DNA of 64,000 nt, taken from positions 1-64,000 of the forward strand of contig JAEWPS010000045.1 in NCBI GenBank assembly GCA_023460515.1, given 5' to 3'. How positions within the stretch are numbered: the first letter of the stretch is position 1; each line of letters starts with the position of its first letter. The notes beneath the pieces were generated by a model. It searched no databases and had not been told where the DNA came from. It saw only the letters and a program-made list of their open reading frames with translations. This document shows, piece by piece, positions 1 to 9,197 of this stretch. Made by a program: the position numbers and the translations under genes. The stretch comes from Bacillota bacterium (GTDB lineage Bacteria > Bacillota > Clostridia > TANB77 > CAG-465).

Positions 1-2502
1 GCAGATGGAACGGTGACAATTTATGCAAAAGGAAAAGATAGTGCAGGAAATGAAGTTACAGTACAAAAGAAAGTTTTAAGTTTAGATTTAGACCAACCTA
101 AAGTACCAATAATTAATTCAAATTCAAATTATGCATTATTAACTGAATATGGTACAAAATTTGATTCAACAACAACAATAATATATGACAGTAGACCTGA
201 TATAGATAATTATTATAGCATAGATAATGGTATTACTTGGATAAACTATAGTGGACAATTTGATATGGAAAGTGGAACAATAATAGCAAAAAGTGTGAAA
301 AAGGCTAGTGGTTTAGAAGTAATTATAAGTAAGACACTTGCCATGCCGACCGATGCATTAAAACCACAAGCATACGATAGGAATGATGCTACCTATGTAT
401 CAAATGTGACAAATCAATATATGCTTGTTAATACTAGCATGCAGGGCAAAAATATAAGAGTGTATTGGTCAGGAGGACAAACAATTATTGGAGGTTCTTG
501 GATTCAAACTACTTCAACAATCTATTTTTTAAATTCTAATAGAGAAACAATAAATAGTGTAACACATAATGGAACCGGATATATTGACAAGATATATACA
601 ATACCTATTGGGACATATTGTATAAAGGTTGATTTGGCACAATCCGGATACGGATATCCAGGAAATTTAGCTGAAATACAACCTAGTAATGAACCAACAT
701 TCACAGCAGTGAATGGATATATGACACTTACAGCAGATGTAACGAAAGCAATAAAAACACCTTATCAAATGGTAAGTATTACATATTTTACAACAAGTTC
801 ACAAAGATTGTATAGGATAGGAACAACTGGTGATTGGTTAAATTACCAAGATCAGCCAGTAAAAGTAAATCAGGGTCAGACTTTATATACAAAGGGAATA
901 GATCAATATGGTAATGAAACAAGAATAGTATCAAGTTATACAGCAAATGTAACAGATGCACTATTAAAAGAGGTATATGATGGAAATGATACAACTAGTG
1001 TATCAGCAGTTACAAATCAATATATGCAGGTGGACAGTACAATGCAAGGTAAAAGTATAAGAGTGTATTGGTCAGGAGGACAAACAATTATTGGAGGTTC
1101 TTGGACACAAACAACTTCAACAATGTACTTTTTAAATTCTAATAAAGAAACAATAAGTACTGTAACATATAATGGAACAAGTTATGTAGATAGAATATAT
1201 ACAATACCAAGTGGTACATACTGGATAAAGGTCAGTTTGGCACAATCGGGGTATGGATATACAGGGAAAATGGCCGAGATACAACCTAGTAATGAACCAA
1301 CATTCACTGCAGTAAATGGATATATGACACTTACAGCAGATGTAACAAAAGCAATAAGGACACCTTACCAAATGGTGACTATATCATATTTTGGAACAAG
1401 TGTACAAAGATTATATAGAGTTGGAACAACCGGAGATTGGTTAAGCTACAAAGACCAACCGGTAAAAGTAAATCAAGGTCAAACTTTATATACAAAGGGA
1501 ATAGATCAATATGGTAATGAGACAAGAATAGTATCAAGTTATACAGCAAATGTAACAGATGCACTATTAAACGAAGTATATGATGGAAATGATACAACTA
1601 GTGTATCAGCGGTGATAAATCAATATATGCAAGTAGACAGTACAATGCAAGGTAAAAGTGTAAGAGTGTATTGGTCAGGAGGACAAACAATTATTGGAGG
1701 TTCTTGGACACAAACAACTTCAACAATGTACTTTTTAAATTCTAATAAAGAAACGATAAGTAGTGTAACATATAATGGAACAAGTTATGTAGATAGAATA
1801 TATACAATACCGAGTGGTACATACTGGATAAAGGTTAGTTTGGCACAATCTGGGTATGGATATACGGGGAAAATGGCTGAGATACAACCTAGTAATGAAC
1901 CAACATTCACTGCAGAAAATGGATATATGACACTTACAGCAGATATAACGAAAGCAATAAGAACACCCTATCAAATGGTGACCATATCATATTTTGCAAC
2001 AAGTGTACAAAGGTTATATAAATTGGGAACAACAGGAGATTGGTTAATATACCAAGATCAATCGGTAAAGGTAAATCAAGGGCAAACTATATATGCAAAA
2101 GGTGTAGATAAATATGGAAATGAAACCAGAATAATATCAAGTTATATGGCTAATGTACCAGATGCACTGAAAAGTGAAATATACGATGAAAATAATGGTA
2201 CATATGTATCAGCTATAACAAATCAATATATGCAAGTAGACAGTACTATGCAGGATAAAAGTATAAGGGTATATTGGTCAGGGGGACAAACAATTACAGG
2301 AGGTTCTTGGATTCAAACCATTTCAACTATAAGTTTCTTAAACTCAAGTAAAAATCTTATAAGTAATGTAACATATAATGGAACTGGTTATATTGATAAA
2401 ATATATGCAATACCAAATGGGACATATTGGATAAAGGTTGATTTAGCACAATCTGGATATGGATATCCAGGGAAATTAGCTGAAATACAATCAAGTAATT
2501 AA
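1..2502 (+). CDS. Repetitive surface protein, 3' part (start lies upstream of the window)
   Basis: The reading frame is open from base 1, so this is the C-terminal 833 residues of a longer protein. After about 117 residues it consists of 201-residue units: three full copies and a truncated fourth that ends the protein. Each unit has an RVYWSGGQTIIGGSW block and a later block GTTGDWLxYxDQPVKVNQGQ followed by YTKGIDQYGNETR, which resembles the Ig-like/chitobiase C-terminal modules of exported adhesins. There is no LPXTG motif or C-terminal membrane anchor, and the protein simply stops after the partial unit. It is Thr/Ser/Asn/Gly-rich, as expected for an extracellular protein. The function is unknown; adhesion or matrix binding is inferred. 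A strong hairpin follows the stop codon. Confidence 0.75.
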   Translation, partial: ADGTVTIYAKGKDSAGNEVTVQKKVLSLDLDQPKVPIINSNSNYALLTEYGTKFDSTTTIIYDSRPDIDNYYSIDNGITWINYSGQFDMESGTIIAKSVKKASGLEVIISKTLAMPTDALKPQAYDRNDATYVSNVTNQYMLVNTSMQGKNIRVYWSGGQTIIGGSWIQTTSTIYFLNSNRETINSVTHNGTGYIDKIYTIPIGTYCIKVDLAQSGYGYPGNLAEIQPSNEPTFTAVNGYMTLTADVTKAIKTPYQMVSITYFTTSSQRLYRIGTTGDWLNYQDQPVKVNQGQTLYTKGIDQYGNETRIVSSYTANVTDALLKEVYDGNDTTSVSAVTNQYMQVDSTMQGKSIRVYWSGGQTIIGGSWTQTTSTMYFLNSNKETISTVTYNGTSYVDRIYTIPSGTYWIKVSLAQSGYGYTGKMAEIQPSNEPTFTAVNGYMTLTADVTKAIRTPYQMVTISYFGTSVQRLYRVGTTGDWLSYKDQPVKVNQGQTLYTKGIDQYGNETRIVSSYTANVTDALLNEVYDGNDTTSVSAVINQYMQVDSTMQGKSVRVYWSGGQTIIGGSWTQTTSTMYFLNSNKETISSVTYNGTSYVDRIYTIPSGTYWIKVSLAQSGYGYTGKMAEIQPSNEPTFTAENGYMTLTADITKAIRTPYQMVTISYFATSVQRLYKLGTTGDWLIYQDQSVKVNQGQTIYAKGVDKYGNETRIISSYMANVPDALKSEIYDENNGTYVSAITNQYMQVDSTMQDKSIRVYWSGGQTITGGSWIQTISTISFLNSSKNLISNVTYNGTGYIDKIYAIPNGTYWIKVDLAQSGYGYPGKLAEIQSSN
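352..2502 (+). repeat. Tandem 603-bp (201-residue) protein-coding repeats, 3.6 copies
   Basis: Units begin at 352, 955, 1558 and 2161, spaced exactly 603 bases each time, and the fourth unit is cut at the stop codon. Units 2 and 3 are almost identical at DNA level, differing mostly by single silent or conservative changes, while units 1 and 4 are more diverged. This indicates recent duplication or gene conversion in the middle of the array. Such arrays commonly change copy number and can collapse in assembly. Confidence 0.9.
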
Positions 2503-2508
2503 TATGTA

Positions 2509-2539
2509 AAAACACACGTATAATATATACGTGTGTTTT
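2509..2539 (+). terminator. Bidirectional rho-independent terminator
   Basis: A 12-bp perfect stem (aaaacacacgta / tacgtgtgtttt) encloses a 7-base loop between two convergent genes. T-runs lie on both strands, so it can end the surface-protein transcript and the oxygen-defence operon. Confidence 0.85.
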
Positions 2540-2569
2540 GTATTGTGTAAATAAAAAATCTTATCATTT

Positions 2570-3184
2570 CTAACCAATTTTACTAAAGAATTCTTTACCT
2601 TTACCACATACAGGGCAAACGTAATCATCAGGCAATTGTTCAAACGGGATTATACCATCATATACATAATGACAAGCAGTACATATATAAGTAGAAATAA
2701 GTGAGCTTTTCATACTTCTATACATATCATAAGTCATTAAAACGCTATTTTTAGAGATATCCATTGTATCTTTTAGGTTTAGTACAAATAGATAATGACT
2801 ATCTGCATCAATAATTTCTTTTACTTCACAAATTAAATTGCAAACAAGATCTTCAAATAAGTATGGGATGTTTTCGTGTAATCTATATTTAAAAACATCT
2901 GAATATTTTTTATCGAATTTATTTGTTATATTACCAGATAATGAAGAAAAGTGTTTTATGATATTCATATTACATATATCTGAAATCATTCCAATTATAC
3001 ATTTCTTTGATTCTAACATTAACTTTGCAGTGTGTGAATCTTTTGTAATAGATACGACTAGGTTAGTTGGTTCATCAGTTATTTGTATAGCTGTATTTAC
3101 AATACATCCTCCTAGTGTACCATTACTTTCAGTTGATACTAAACAAAGTCCATAAGGAATTTTAAACAATAATGATTTATCCAT
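2570..3184 (-). CDS. Flavin reductase-rubredoxin fusion (high-molecular-weight rubredoxin)
   Basis: This 204-residue protein has an N-terminal FMN-binding flavin-reductase-like domain (about residues 1-160; start [18 protein letters not shown], then [15 protein letters not shown]) and a C-terminal rubredoxin domain with the two iron-binding pairs CTAC and CPVCG. Proteins of this design pass electrons from NAD(P)H to flavodiiron proteins in clostridia such as Moorella. It is the last gene of a three-gene minus-strand operon and starts 2 bases after the flavodiiron gene ends. The natural reading is that it is the reductase partner of that enzyme in reducing O2 or NO. The family call is confident; the electron donor is inferred. 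Confidence 0.88.
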   Translation of the reverse strand: MDKSLLFKIPYGLCLVSTESNGTLGGCIVNTAIQITDEPTNLVVSITKDSHTAKLMLESKKCIIGMISDICNMNIIKHFSSLSGNITNKFDKKYSDVFKYRLHENIPYLFEDLVCNLICEVKEIIDADSHYLFVLNLKDTMDISKNSVLMTYDMYRSMKSSLISTYICTACHYVYDGIIPFEQLPDDYVCPVCGKGKEFFSKIG

Positions 3185-3186
3185 AA

Positions 3187-4362
3187 TTATTTCACCCCCT
3201 CTATAACACGTTTTGTATATTCTTCCATTGATTTAATATCTTCATCCGTCGGTTTTAATGCAACTTTTATTCCGTTATCTATAACATTTAATCCAAGAGA
3301 AGATAATCTTTGAATTAACATTGGAACAGCTTCTCCACTCCAGCCGTAAGAACCAAATACTCCTGCAGGAATACCTTTATTTATATATACATCAGTTATA
3401 GACATAACATCCCATATAGGCTTTACAGCATCTCTGTTTATAGTTGGTGATCCAATAAGTAATGCTTTACTAGATTCTATTTCTTCTTGAATATATTCTA
3501 GAGTATAATCGTTTACATCTATGAAGTTAACAAGAAGATTTGTATTACTTTCAATACATTTTTTTGCTGCTAGGGCTAATGTTTTTGTATATCCGTATGC
3601 AGAAGCATATATTATACTAACTTTAGAACCTTTTATAGATAAACTATAATTGGTATATATTTGTTTAACTAAATCTAATTTAGATTCAAGGACAGGACCA
3701 TGAGTTGGTGCAACACATGAATAGTTTAAACTATTTAAAATTTCTAAACCTTTTGAAACGTAAGAACTAAAAGGTTTAAATATAACATTATAGTAATGTT
3801 TAACACTTTTAATGTATGCATCACTATCATGTATGTACGAATCTAATACTCTAGGTTCAGCAAAGTGTGCACCTAAAAAATCTCCAGTAAATACTATTTT
3901 TTCCTTTTCGTTATATGTGAACATAGTATCTGGCCAATGTAAAAAAGGAGCGGGTTTAAATCTTAATATTGTCTCTCCAATTGATAGAATATCATCATCT
4001 TTAATTATGTTGGCATTAATTTCTCTATTACAAATATTATTTAAATTTTTACTTGCGGCAGATGTACAATATATTTGTATATTCGGATTTAATAATAATA
4101 GTTTATCTACACATCCACTATGATCTGGTTCGGCATGATTAATAATTAAATAAGATATATCTTTAATACTAATATTTTTTTCTATATTATCTATATATTC
4201 TTCAAAGAAATCTTCATGTACAGTATCTATTAGGGTGTTTTTTAAATCTTTTATTAGATAAGAATTATAACTTGTACCATATTCAGTTTTCATTATAACA
4301 TCAGATATACGCATACTTGCATTTAAAACACCGACATTGAAAATATTGTTTTTTATTTCCAT
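3187..4362 (-). CDS. fprA: Flavodiiron protein (O2/NO reductase)
   Basis: This 391-residue, two-domain enzyme reduces O2 to water or NO to N2O in the cytoplasm. The N-terminal metallo-beta-lactamase-like domain carries the diiron ligand motif HAEPDH (His76, Glu78, Asp80, His81) and later the GDF and APTHGP elements. The C-terminal half (from about residue 245, [15 protein letters not shown]) is a flavodoxin domain that binds FMN. The ATG at 4362 was chosen because an AGGAAGGAAG ribosome site lies just upstream; an in-frame ATG 42 bases further up has none. It lies between a small rubredoxin and the flavin-reductase-rubredoxin gene, giving a complete electron chain. Confidence 0.93.
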   Translation of the reverse strand: MEIKNNIFNVGVLNASMRISDVIMKTEYGTSYNSYLIKDLKNTLIDTVHEDFFEEYIDNIEKNISIKDISYLIINHAEPDHSGCVDKLLLLNPNIQIYCTSAASKNLNNICNREINANIIKDDDILSIGETILRFKPAPFLHWPDTMFTYNEKEKIVFTGDFLGAHFAEPRVLDSYIHDSDAYIKSVKHYYNVIFKPFSSYVSKGLEILNSLNYSCVAPTHGPVLESKLDLVKQIYTNYSLSIKGSKVSIIYASAYGYTKTLALAAKKCIESNTNLLVNFIDVNDYTLEYIQEEIESSKALLIGSPTINRDAVKPIWDVMSITDVYINKGIPAGVFGSYGWSGEAVPMLIQRLSSLGLNVIDNGIKVALKPTDEDIKSMEEYTKRVIEGVK

Positions 4363-4385
4363 ATTTATCTTCCTTCCTATAAATA

Positions 4386-4409
4386 ATGCTTTGCAAAAAT
4401 GCAAAGCAT
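4386..4409 (-). other. Intercistronic hairpin between rubredoxin and flavodiiron genes
   Basis: A 9-bp perfect inverted repeat (atgctttgc / gcaaagcat) encloses a 6-base loop in the gap between the two genes. It has no clear T-run, so it is more likely an RNA stability or partial attenuation element than a full terminator. Confidence 0.5.
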
Positions 4410-4416
4410 CATGAAA

Positions 4417-4542
4417 TTATAATGCAGAAAAATCTTCTTTAGTTACTCCACATTCTGGACAAACATAATCTTCTGGAATATCATCGTATTCAAGTTCTGT
4501 TTCAAGAACATATCCACAAACGTTACATACAAATTTGTTCAT
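4417..4542 (-). CDS. Short rubredoxin
   Basis: This 41-residue protein runs from ATG at 4542, with an AGGAGG-type site just upstream, to TAA at 4417. It has both rubredoxin iron-ligand pairs, CNVCGY near the N-terminus and CPECG near the C-terminus, with the DIPEDYVCPECG signature. Usual rubredoxins have about 52 residues; here the loop between the two cysteine pairs is roughly ten residues shorter. It is first in the operon and probably shuttles electrons to the flavodiiron protein. It is a normal gene despite its small size. Confidence 0.9.
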   Translation of the reverse strand: MNKFVCNVCGYVLETELEYDDIPEDYVCPECGVTKEDFSAL

Positions 4543-4588
4543 TTAAATAACCTCCTTCAAATATAAAATATTTAAATTTTATAAAAAC

Positions 4589-4617
4589 ATTATATCATAT
4601 GCATAACTAAAAAACAA
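4589..4617 (-). promoter_or_regulatory. Sigma-A-like promoter of the rubredoxin-flavodiiron operon
   Basis: On the minus strand, TTGTTT and TATAAT are separated by 17 bp, about 45 bases upstream of the rubredoxin start. It diverges from the pyrH promoter. Confidence 0.75.
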
Positions 4618-4741
4618 TAACTAATAATTAAAATATTTAGAAAATATTGTCATTAATAAAGGCTGTTTTTAAATATTAAAAGAGCATATTTAATACACAT
4701 AAATAAAAATATATATCATTAATGTTTTTTTTGTTAAATAG

Positions 4742-4770
4742 TTGCATAAAATAAAATTATATTATATAAT
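4742..4770 (+). promoter_or_regulatory. Sigma-A-like promoter of pyrH
   Basis: TTGCAT, a 17-bp spacer and TATAAT lie just ahead of the GGAGG site (4784-4788) and the pyrH start. Confidence 0.75.
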
Positions 4771-4793
4771 GTTTGTAATAACTGGAGGAAAAA

Positions 4794-5504
4794 ATGGATA
4801 CAAAATATAAAAGAATATTAATTAAACTAAGTGGTGAGGCAATAGGAAAAGAAAACGGAAGAGAAATAGATTCCAAAAAATTAGAAAAAGTTGTAAATCA
4901 AATTGTTGAAATATCTCAAACAGGAGTTGAAATTGCTATAGTTATTGGTGCAGGAAACTTCTGGAGAGGAAAATACGGTAATGACTATATGGAGAGGACA
5001 ACGTCAGATTATATGGGAATGCTTGCTACAGCTTTAAATGCATTAGCACTTCAAGATATGATAGAAAGTAAAGGATTGTTTACTAGGGTAATGTCTGCTA
5101 TTGAAATGAAAGAGGTTGCTGAACCGTATATACGTAGAAAAGCAATTAAACATTTAGATAAAAAACGTATAGTTATATTTGCTTGTGGTATAGGAAATCC
5201 ATATTTTACTACCGATTCTGCAGCGGCTCTTAGAGCAATGGAAATAGGAGCAGATGCAATCTTTTTAGCAAAGAATATTGATGGTGTATATAATAAGGAT
5301 CCTAAAATAAACCCAGATGCTATTAAATATGATGAAGTTACATATATGCAGGTTATATCTGAAAAATTAGCTGTAATGGATTCAACAGCAGTAACTTTGT
5401 GCATGGAAAATAAAATGCCAATTTATATATTCGCTTTAAATGAAGAAAATTCTATAGAAAAGGTATTAAGTGGAGAAAAAATAGGGACAAGAATAGAGAG
5501 GTAG
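4794..5504 (+). CDS. pyrH: UMP kinase
   Basis: This 236-residue amino-acid-kinase-fold enzyme phosphorylates UMP to UDP with ATP in pyrimidine nucleotide synthesis. The N-terminus (RILIKLSGEAI), the glycine-rich GAGNFWRG segment, the TTSDYMGMLATALNALALQD helix and the DGVYNKDPK motif are typical of bacterial PyrH, and the length matches. The start has a clear GGAGG site 5 bases upstream. In many bacteria pyrH is followed by frr; here it is followed by membrane-protein genes instead. Confidence 0.95.
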   Translation: MDTKYKRILIKLSGEAIGKENGREIDSKKLEKVVNQIVEISQTGVEIAIVIGAGNFWRGKYGNDYMERTTSDYMGMLATALNALALQDMIESKGLFTRVMSAIEMKEVAEPYIRRKAIKHLDKKRIVIFACGIGNPYFTTDSAAALRAMEIGADAIFLAKNIDGVYNKDPKINPDAIKYDEVTYMQVISEKLAVMDSTAVTLCMENKMPIYIFALNEENSIEKVLSGEKIGTRIER

Positions 5505-5511
5505 ATAATAT

Positions 5512-6162
5512 ATGGGGGATTCATTATTTCAAATAAAACCAAATTTTAATATTATATATGAAATGTTCATGCCGACTGGAAGAAAAATAAGAAACACATT
5601 ATTTATATTAATAATATCTTTAGTATGTTATTTTTTAATAACTGTTGCTTTATATGATTTGGATATTTCTAAGAAAATGGTAATTGAAGGAAGTAATATT
5701 GATATATTAGGTATATTAAATGGAATAGGTATATTCATTATAGTAGTACTTGCACTAAAGCTAGCTATACATTTGATTGTTCAAATATGGCAATATAATT
5801 CAATTCAATATACTTTTTATGAGGATTTTGTTGAATACCAAGATACATTTTTAAATCAACATAAAAAAACTTTAAGGTATGATAATATAAAGGAAGTAGA
5901 AATAAGAAGAACAGTATGGGATAGAATTAATGGATATGGTATGGTAATTATCTATTCAAATGCTGAAAAGGCATCAGATAAAGGATTAATTTTATATAGT
6001 ATTAAGAATCCTGAACTGGTATATGAAAAAATAGATGAAATAATACATAATAGATTTGCTACCCAAAAAGAAGGTTCACAAGTTGTTAAAAATGTAAATC
6101 CGGCTGATAAGGTTACAGAGAAGGAAATTAGTTTTAAAGAAAGTTTAAATAATAAGGAATAG
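5512..6162 (+). CDS. Membrane protein with bacterial PH-like domain
   Basis: This 216-residue protein starts 8 bases after pyrH. Two membrane segments are visible (about residues 26-48 and 70-96). They are followed by a soluble domain with YTFYEDFVEYQDTFL and YDNIKEVEIRRTVWDRINGYG, which matches the bacterial PH (DUF304/YdbS-like) pattern, and by a charged C-terminal tail. Proteins of this kind are membrane-associated and of poorly known function. It is probably co-transcribed with pyrH and the next two genes. Confidence 0.6.
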   Translation: MGDSLFQIKPNFNIIYEMFMPTGRKIRNTLFILIISLVCYFLITVALYDLDISKKMVIEGSNIDILGILNGIGIFIIVVLALKLAIHLIVQIWQYNSIQYTFYEDFVEYQDTFLNQHKKTLRYDNIKEVEIRRTVWDRINGYGMVIIYSNAEKASDKGLILYSIKNPELVYEKIDEIIHNRFATQKEGSQVVKNVNPADKVTEKEISFKESLNNKE

Positions 6163-6173
6163 AGGTGAAAAAT

Positions 6174-6530
6174 ATGTTTACAAAAAATATTAGAATATTA
6201 TATTTATACGTTGTGTCATTCTTAGCACTTATGGCTATTATATATGGTGTAGTTAGTTTAGTAGAAAAAGTTACAAATTATTTTTATCCTGTAGATTACG
6301 TATATAATCAACCGTATTTAAATAGCTACGATGAAAAAAATTATACAATTCAAGAAGAAAATGAATATACAACTCAAAACGATTATGATGTGACAATACA
6401 AAGAGACAATGTGCAAGTTAGAACATTAAGAGAAATGTTTACAGCAATAGCTATAATTTTAGTTGCAGTGCCACTATACGGTTATCATTGGACATTGGCA
6501 CAAAAAGAAAGAAAGAAGGAAGAAGTATGA
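6174..6530 (+). CDS. Small membrane protein, unknown function
   Basis: This 118-residue protein has a membrane segment near residues 8-30, an acidic, Tyr/Asn-rich loop of about 50 residues, and a second segment near 92-110 ending PLYGYHWTLAQKE. The ATG at 6174 is preferred over the GTG at 6165 because that GTG is part of the AGAGGTG ribosome site. Its C-terminal segment resembles that of the next gene, so the two may be diverged duplicates. I do not recognise the family with certainty. Confidence 0.6.
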   Translation: MFTKNIRILYLYVVSFLALMAIIYGVVSLVEKVTNYFYPVDYVYNQPYLNSYDEKNYTIQEENEYTTQNDYDVTIQRDNVQVRTLREMFTAIAIILVAVPLYGYHWTLAQKERKKEEV

Positions 6531-6931
6531 GTATAATAGGAGCAATTTTTGTAATTACACTTCCTATCGCTTTAATTGTTTTTATAATTAGTGCTATTAT
6601 AAGAAGTGTAAAAAGAGATAATAATACAGATGAAAGTTTTCAAGATATAATAAGGACGATGTATATATATTTAGTAATGATTATATTTTTAATGTTATTT
6701 GTTGGGTCAACAATATCATTATTTAATAGTTGTTTGGAGTTATTACTGCCTGAATCAACACAATACAATCATATTTCAACTGTAACAACTACAAATAGAA
6801 CAATAGCCGATGTAACAACTAATATTGCTATACTATGTATAAGCATCCCAATGTTTTTATATTATAGTACATTAGCAAAAAAAGATCATAATGAAATTCA
6901 AGCATCTATTAGGAAAACGGAAAGTAAATAG
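6527..6931 (+). CDS. Small membrane protein, unknown function
   Basis: This 134-residue protein starts at an ATG that overlaps the preceding stop codon (ATGA), which suggests translational coupling. Three hydrophobic segments are visible (about residues 5-27, 46-66 and 103-122). The C-terminal segment IPMFLYYSTLAKKD parallels PLYGYHWTLAQKE in its neighbour, with a conserved Pro, Tyr and TLAxK. It is the last gene of the pyrH cluster and is followed by a terminator. Confidence 0.6.
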   Translation: MSIIGAIFVITLPIALIVFIISAIIRSVKRDNNTDESFQDIIRTMYIYLVMIIFLMLFVGSTISLFNSCLELLLPESTQYNHISTVTTTNRTIADVTTNIAILCISIPMFLYYSTLAKKDHNEIQASIRKTESK

Positions 6932-6960
6932 ATAGTAAAAAAATAAATAATCTATGAGAG

Positions 6961-7001
6961 ACAGCAGTTAAGGTGAATTCCACTTTAACTGTTGTTTTTT
7001 T
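6961..7001 (+). terminator. Rho-independent terminator after the pyrH cluster
   Basis: A 15-bp stem with a few G-U pairs and a 5-base loop (aattc) is followed by a run of T. The rest of 7002-7408 holds one promoter and a long AT-rich leader but no gene. Confidence 0.85.
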
Positions 7002-7186
7002 GTTTATAAAAAAATAATAACTATGTTATATTAAATTCTAATATTTAGGAAAAAATGACGAAAAACAGTTGAAAATACACAGTATTACAGCATTGTGTTA
7101 TTATTATGTAAAATCTAATACTCAAAAAGCCTTATACTAAAATATTCTTTATTTTATTCAAATGAATTAAATTTCGACAAAAACAT

Positions 7187-7214
7187 TGACATCATACAAA
7201 AAAAATAGTATAAT
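7187..7214 (+). promoter_or_regulatory. Strong sigma-A-like promoter of the exopolysaccharide operon
   Basis: Consensus TTGACA and TATAAT are separated by 16 bp. The first gene starts about 190 bases downstream, so the mRNA has a long AT-rich leader (about 7222-7408) in which I see no known riboswitch. Confidence 0.8.
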
Positions 7215-7408
7215 AAGTATATATCTATAAAATTAAATAAAATCCAATAACAAAGAGATTTATAGTTACTAAAGATAACATAAAAGTAATAATATAAAAA
7301 ACAGTTTGATAGAGCTCTAAATTAATTTAATTACAACTTTTATAAATGTAGAAAAAATGAAGAAAATAAATTTAAAATTAAATTAAATAAAGAGAGGAGA
7401 TTAATCAA

Positions 7409-8059
7409 ATGTACAGAAAATATTTAAAGAGAAATTTGGATGTATTGTTTTCACTTATACTAATTGTTTTAACTTTTCCTATAATGATTGTAACAGCAAT
7501 ACTTATAAAAGCATTTGATAAAGGACCAGTGTTATTTTTACAACTTAGGACAGGCTTGAACGGAAAAAGTTTTAAAATATATAAATTTAGAACTATGACT
7601 GTCAGAACGCATGATGAAAATGGAGTGGAACTTATTCATGACAAAAGATTAACAAAGATAGGAAAGGTACTTAGAAAGACAAGTATAGATGAACTACCAC
7701 AATTATTTAATATATTAAATGGTGAGATGAGCTTTATAGGACCAAGACCTTGGATTACAGAGTATTATGAGAATTTTACTGAAAAGCAAAAAAAGAGAGT
7801 ATCAGTTCTTCCAGGAGTAACTGGGCTTGCACAGGCAAAGGGTAGAAATGGCTTATCTATAATAGAAAAAATACAGTATGATCTAGAATATGTAAATGAT
7901 ATATCACTTGAAAGAGATTTTAAAATATTTTTAATGACTATATATATTGTACTTGGAAGAAAACATGCTGAAATAGTACAAGAAGGAATTCATGATGAAA
8001 TTAGTGTACTATCTTTAACAAATTCGTTTGAAAAAAATACTGGTTTAGAAAGGATATAA
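7409..8059 (+). CDS. Initiating sugar transferase (undecaprenyl-phosphate sugar-1-phosphate transferase)
   Basis: This 216-residue monotopic phosphoglycosyl transferase attaches the first sugar phosphate to the lipid carrier at the inner membrane face. It has one N-terminal hydrophobic segment (residues about 8-33), then KIYKFRTMT, the SIDELPQLFN stretch with the catalytic Asp-Glu pair, NGEMSFIGPRP, and PGVTGLAQAKGRN. It is the small PglC-like form, without the N-terminal multi-membrane part of WbaP. It is first in the exopolysaccharide operon with a GAGAGGAG site upstream, as expected for the priming step. Confidence 0.93.
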   Translation: MYRKYLKRNLDVLFSLILIVLTFPIMIVTAILIKAFDKGPVLFLQLRTGLNGKSFKIYKFRTMTVRTHDENGVELIHDKRLTKIGKVLRKTSIDELPQLFNILNGEMSFIGPRPWITEYYENFTEKQKKRVSVLPGVTGLAQAKGRNGLSIIEKIQYDLEYVNDISLERDFKIFLMTIYIVLGRKHAEIVQEGIHDEISVLSLTNSFEKNTGLERI

Positions 8060-8063
8060 AGAT

Positions 8064-9182
8064 ATGAATAAAGTTTTATTTACAGCTACAGTTGATTCAC
8101 ATATTAATCATTTTCATATACCTTACTTAAAATTTTTTAAGGATAAAGGATATGAAGTTCATGTTGCGACAAATACAGATGAACCTATACAGTACTGTGA
8201 CGTAAAACACAAAGTATCTTTTGAAAGAAGTCCATATAAAATAAATAATTTAAAAGCAATAAAACAATTAAAAAAAATATTAAGTGAAGAAAAATTTGAT
8301 ATAATACATACTCATACGCCGATGGGTTCTGTTATCACAAGAATAGCGTCAAAAAATACAAGGAAAGAGAATAATACAAAAGTTATATATACTGCGCATG
8401 GTTTTCATTTCTATAAAGGAGCGCCAATTTTAAATTGGCTACTTTTTTATCCAATAGAAAAAATATTATCTAAATATACTGATATATTAATAACAATAAA
8501 TAATGAAGATTATGAACTGGCAAAAAAGAAATTTAGCAAAACAAAAGTTGAATATATACAGGGTGTTGGTGTAGATGAAAACAAGTTTAATCTTGAAATG
8601 ACTATTGAAGAAAAGAATAAATTAAGAGAAAGTTTAAATTTAAAAGAAAATGATTTTGTAATGATATATACAGCTGAAGTTAATAAGAATAAAAACCAGG
8701 TAATGGCTATAGAAGCAATGAGGCATCTAATAAAAGAAAAGAATAATATTCATTTGCTATTAGTTGGAAAAGGTAATTTAAAAAACTATTATGAAAATAA
8801 AGTAAAAGAATATAACATGCAAAATAATATTCATTTCTTAGATTATAGAACAGATGTACCAAAATTACTTAAAATATCTGACTTAGCAATATCAACAAGT
8901 AAAAGGGAAGGTTTGCCAATTAATATTATTGAATCAATGATGTCTGGATTACCTATTATTGTTACTAATTGTAGGGGAAATGGAGATTTAGTTATAGAGG
9001 GAGTTAATGGATATATTATTGAATTAGATAATAATACACAATTTTCAGAGACAGTGTTAAAATTATATTGTAGTGAAGATAAAAAAAATAAATTTTCACA
9101 AAAAAGTAGAGAATCTGCTAAAGATTATGAACTAAAGAAAATAATAGAAAAGGTTAAAGAAATATACGAAAATATAGGATAA
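8064..9182 (+). CDS. Glycosyltransferase family 4
   Basis: This 372-residue GT-B fold enzyme is predicted to add a sugar to the lipid-linked repeat unit. The N-terminal domain shows HIPYLKFFKDKGYEVHVATN and an IIHTHTPMGS segment. The C-terminal nucleotide-sugar domain shows LLVGKGNL, the DVPKLLKISDLAISTSKREG segment, and the EGLPINIIESMMSGLPII motif with two conserved glutamates seven residues apart. It starts 4 bases after the priming transferase. The sugar specificity cannot be read from sequence; EpsD/CapM-like enzymes are the closest type. Confidence 0.88.
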   Translation: MNKVLFTATVDSHINHFHIPYLKFFKDKGYEVHVATNTDEPIQYCDVKHKVSFERSPYKINNLKAIKQLKKILSEEKFDIIHTHTPMGSVITRIASKNTRKENNTKVIYTAHGFHFYKGAPILNWLLFYPIEKILSKYTDILITINNEDYELAKKKFSKTKVEYIQGVGVDENKFNLEMTIEEKNKLRESLNLKENDFVMIYTAEVNKNKNQVMAIEAMRHLIKEKNNIHLLLVGKGNLKNYYENKVKEYNMQNNIHFLDYRTDVPKLLKISDLAISTSKREGLPINIIESMMSGLPIIVTNCRGNGDLVIEGVNGYIIELDNNTQFSETVLKLYCSEDKKNKFSQKSRESAKDYELKKIIEKVKEIYENIG

Positions 9183-9197
9183 AAGGATAGGTGTAAA

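Noticed and set aside
352..2502. CRISPR-like array
   Set aside because: Units are 603 bases, fully coding and in frame. There are no short repeats with unique spacers.
7215..7408. Riboswitch in the exopolysaccharide leader
   Set aside because: No recognisable conserved riboswitch core or terminator/antiterminator pair could be seen.
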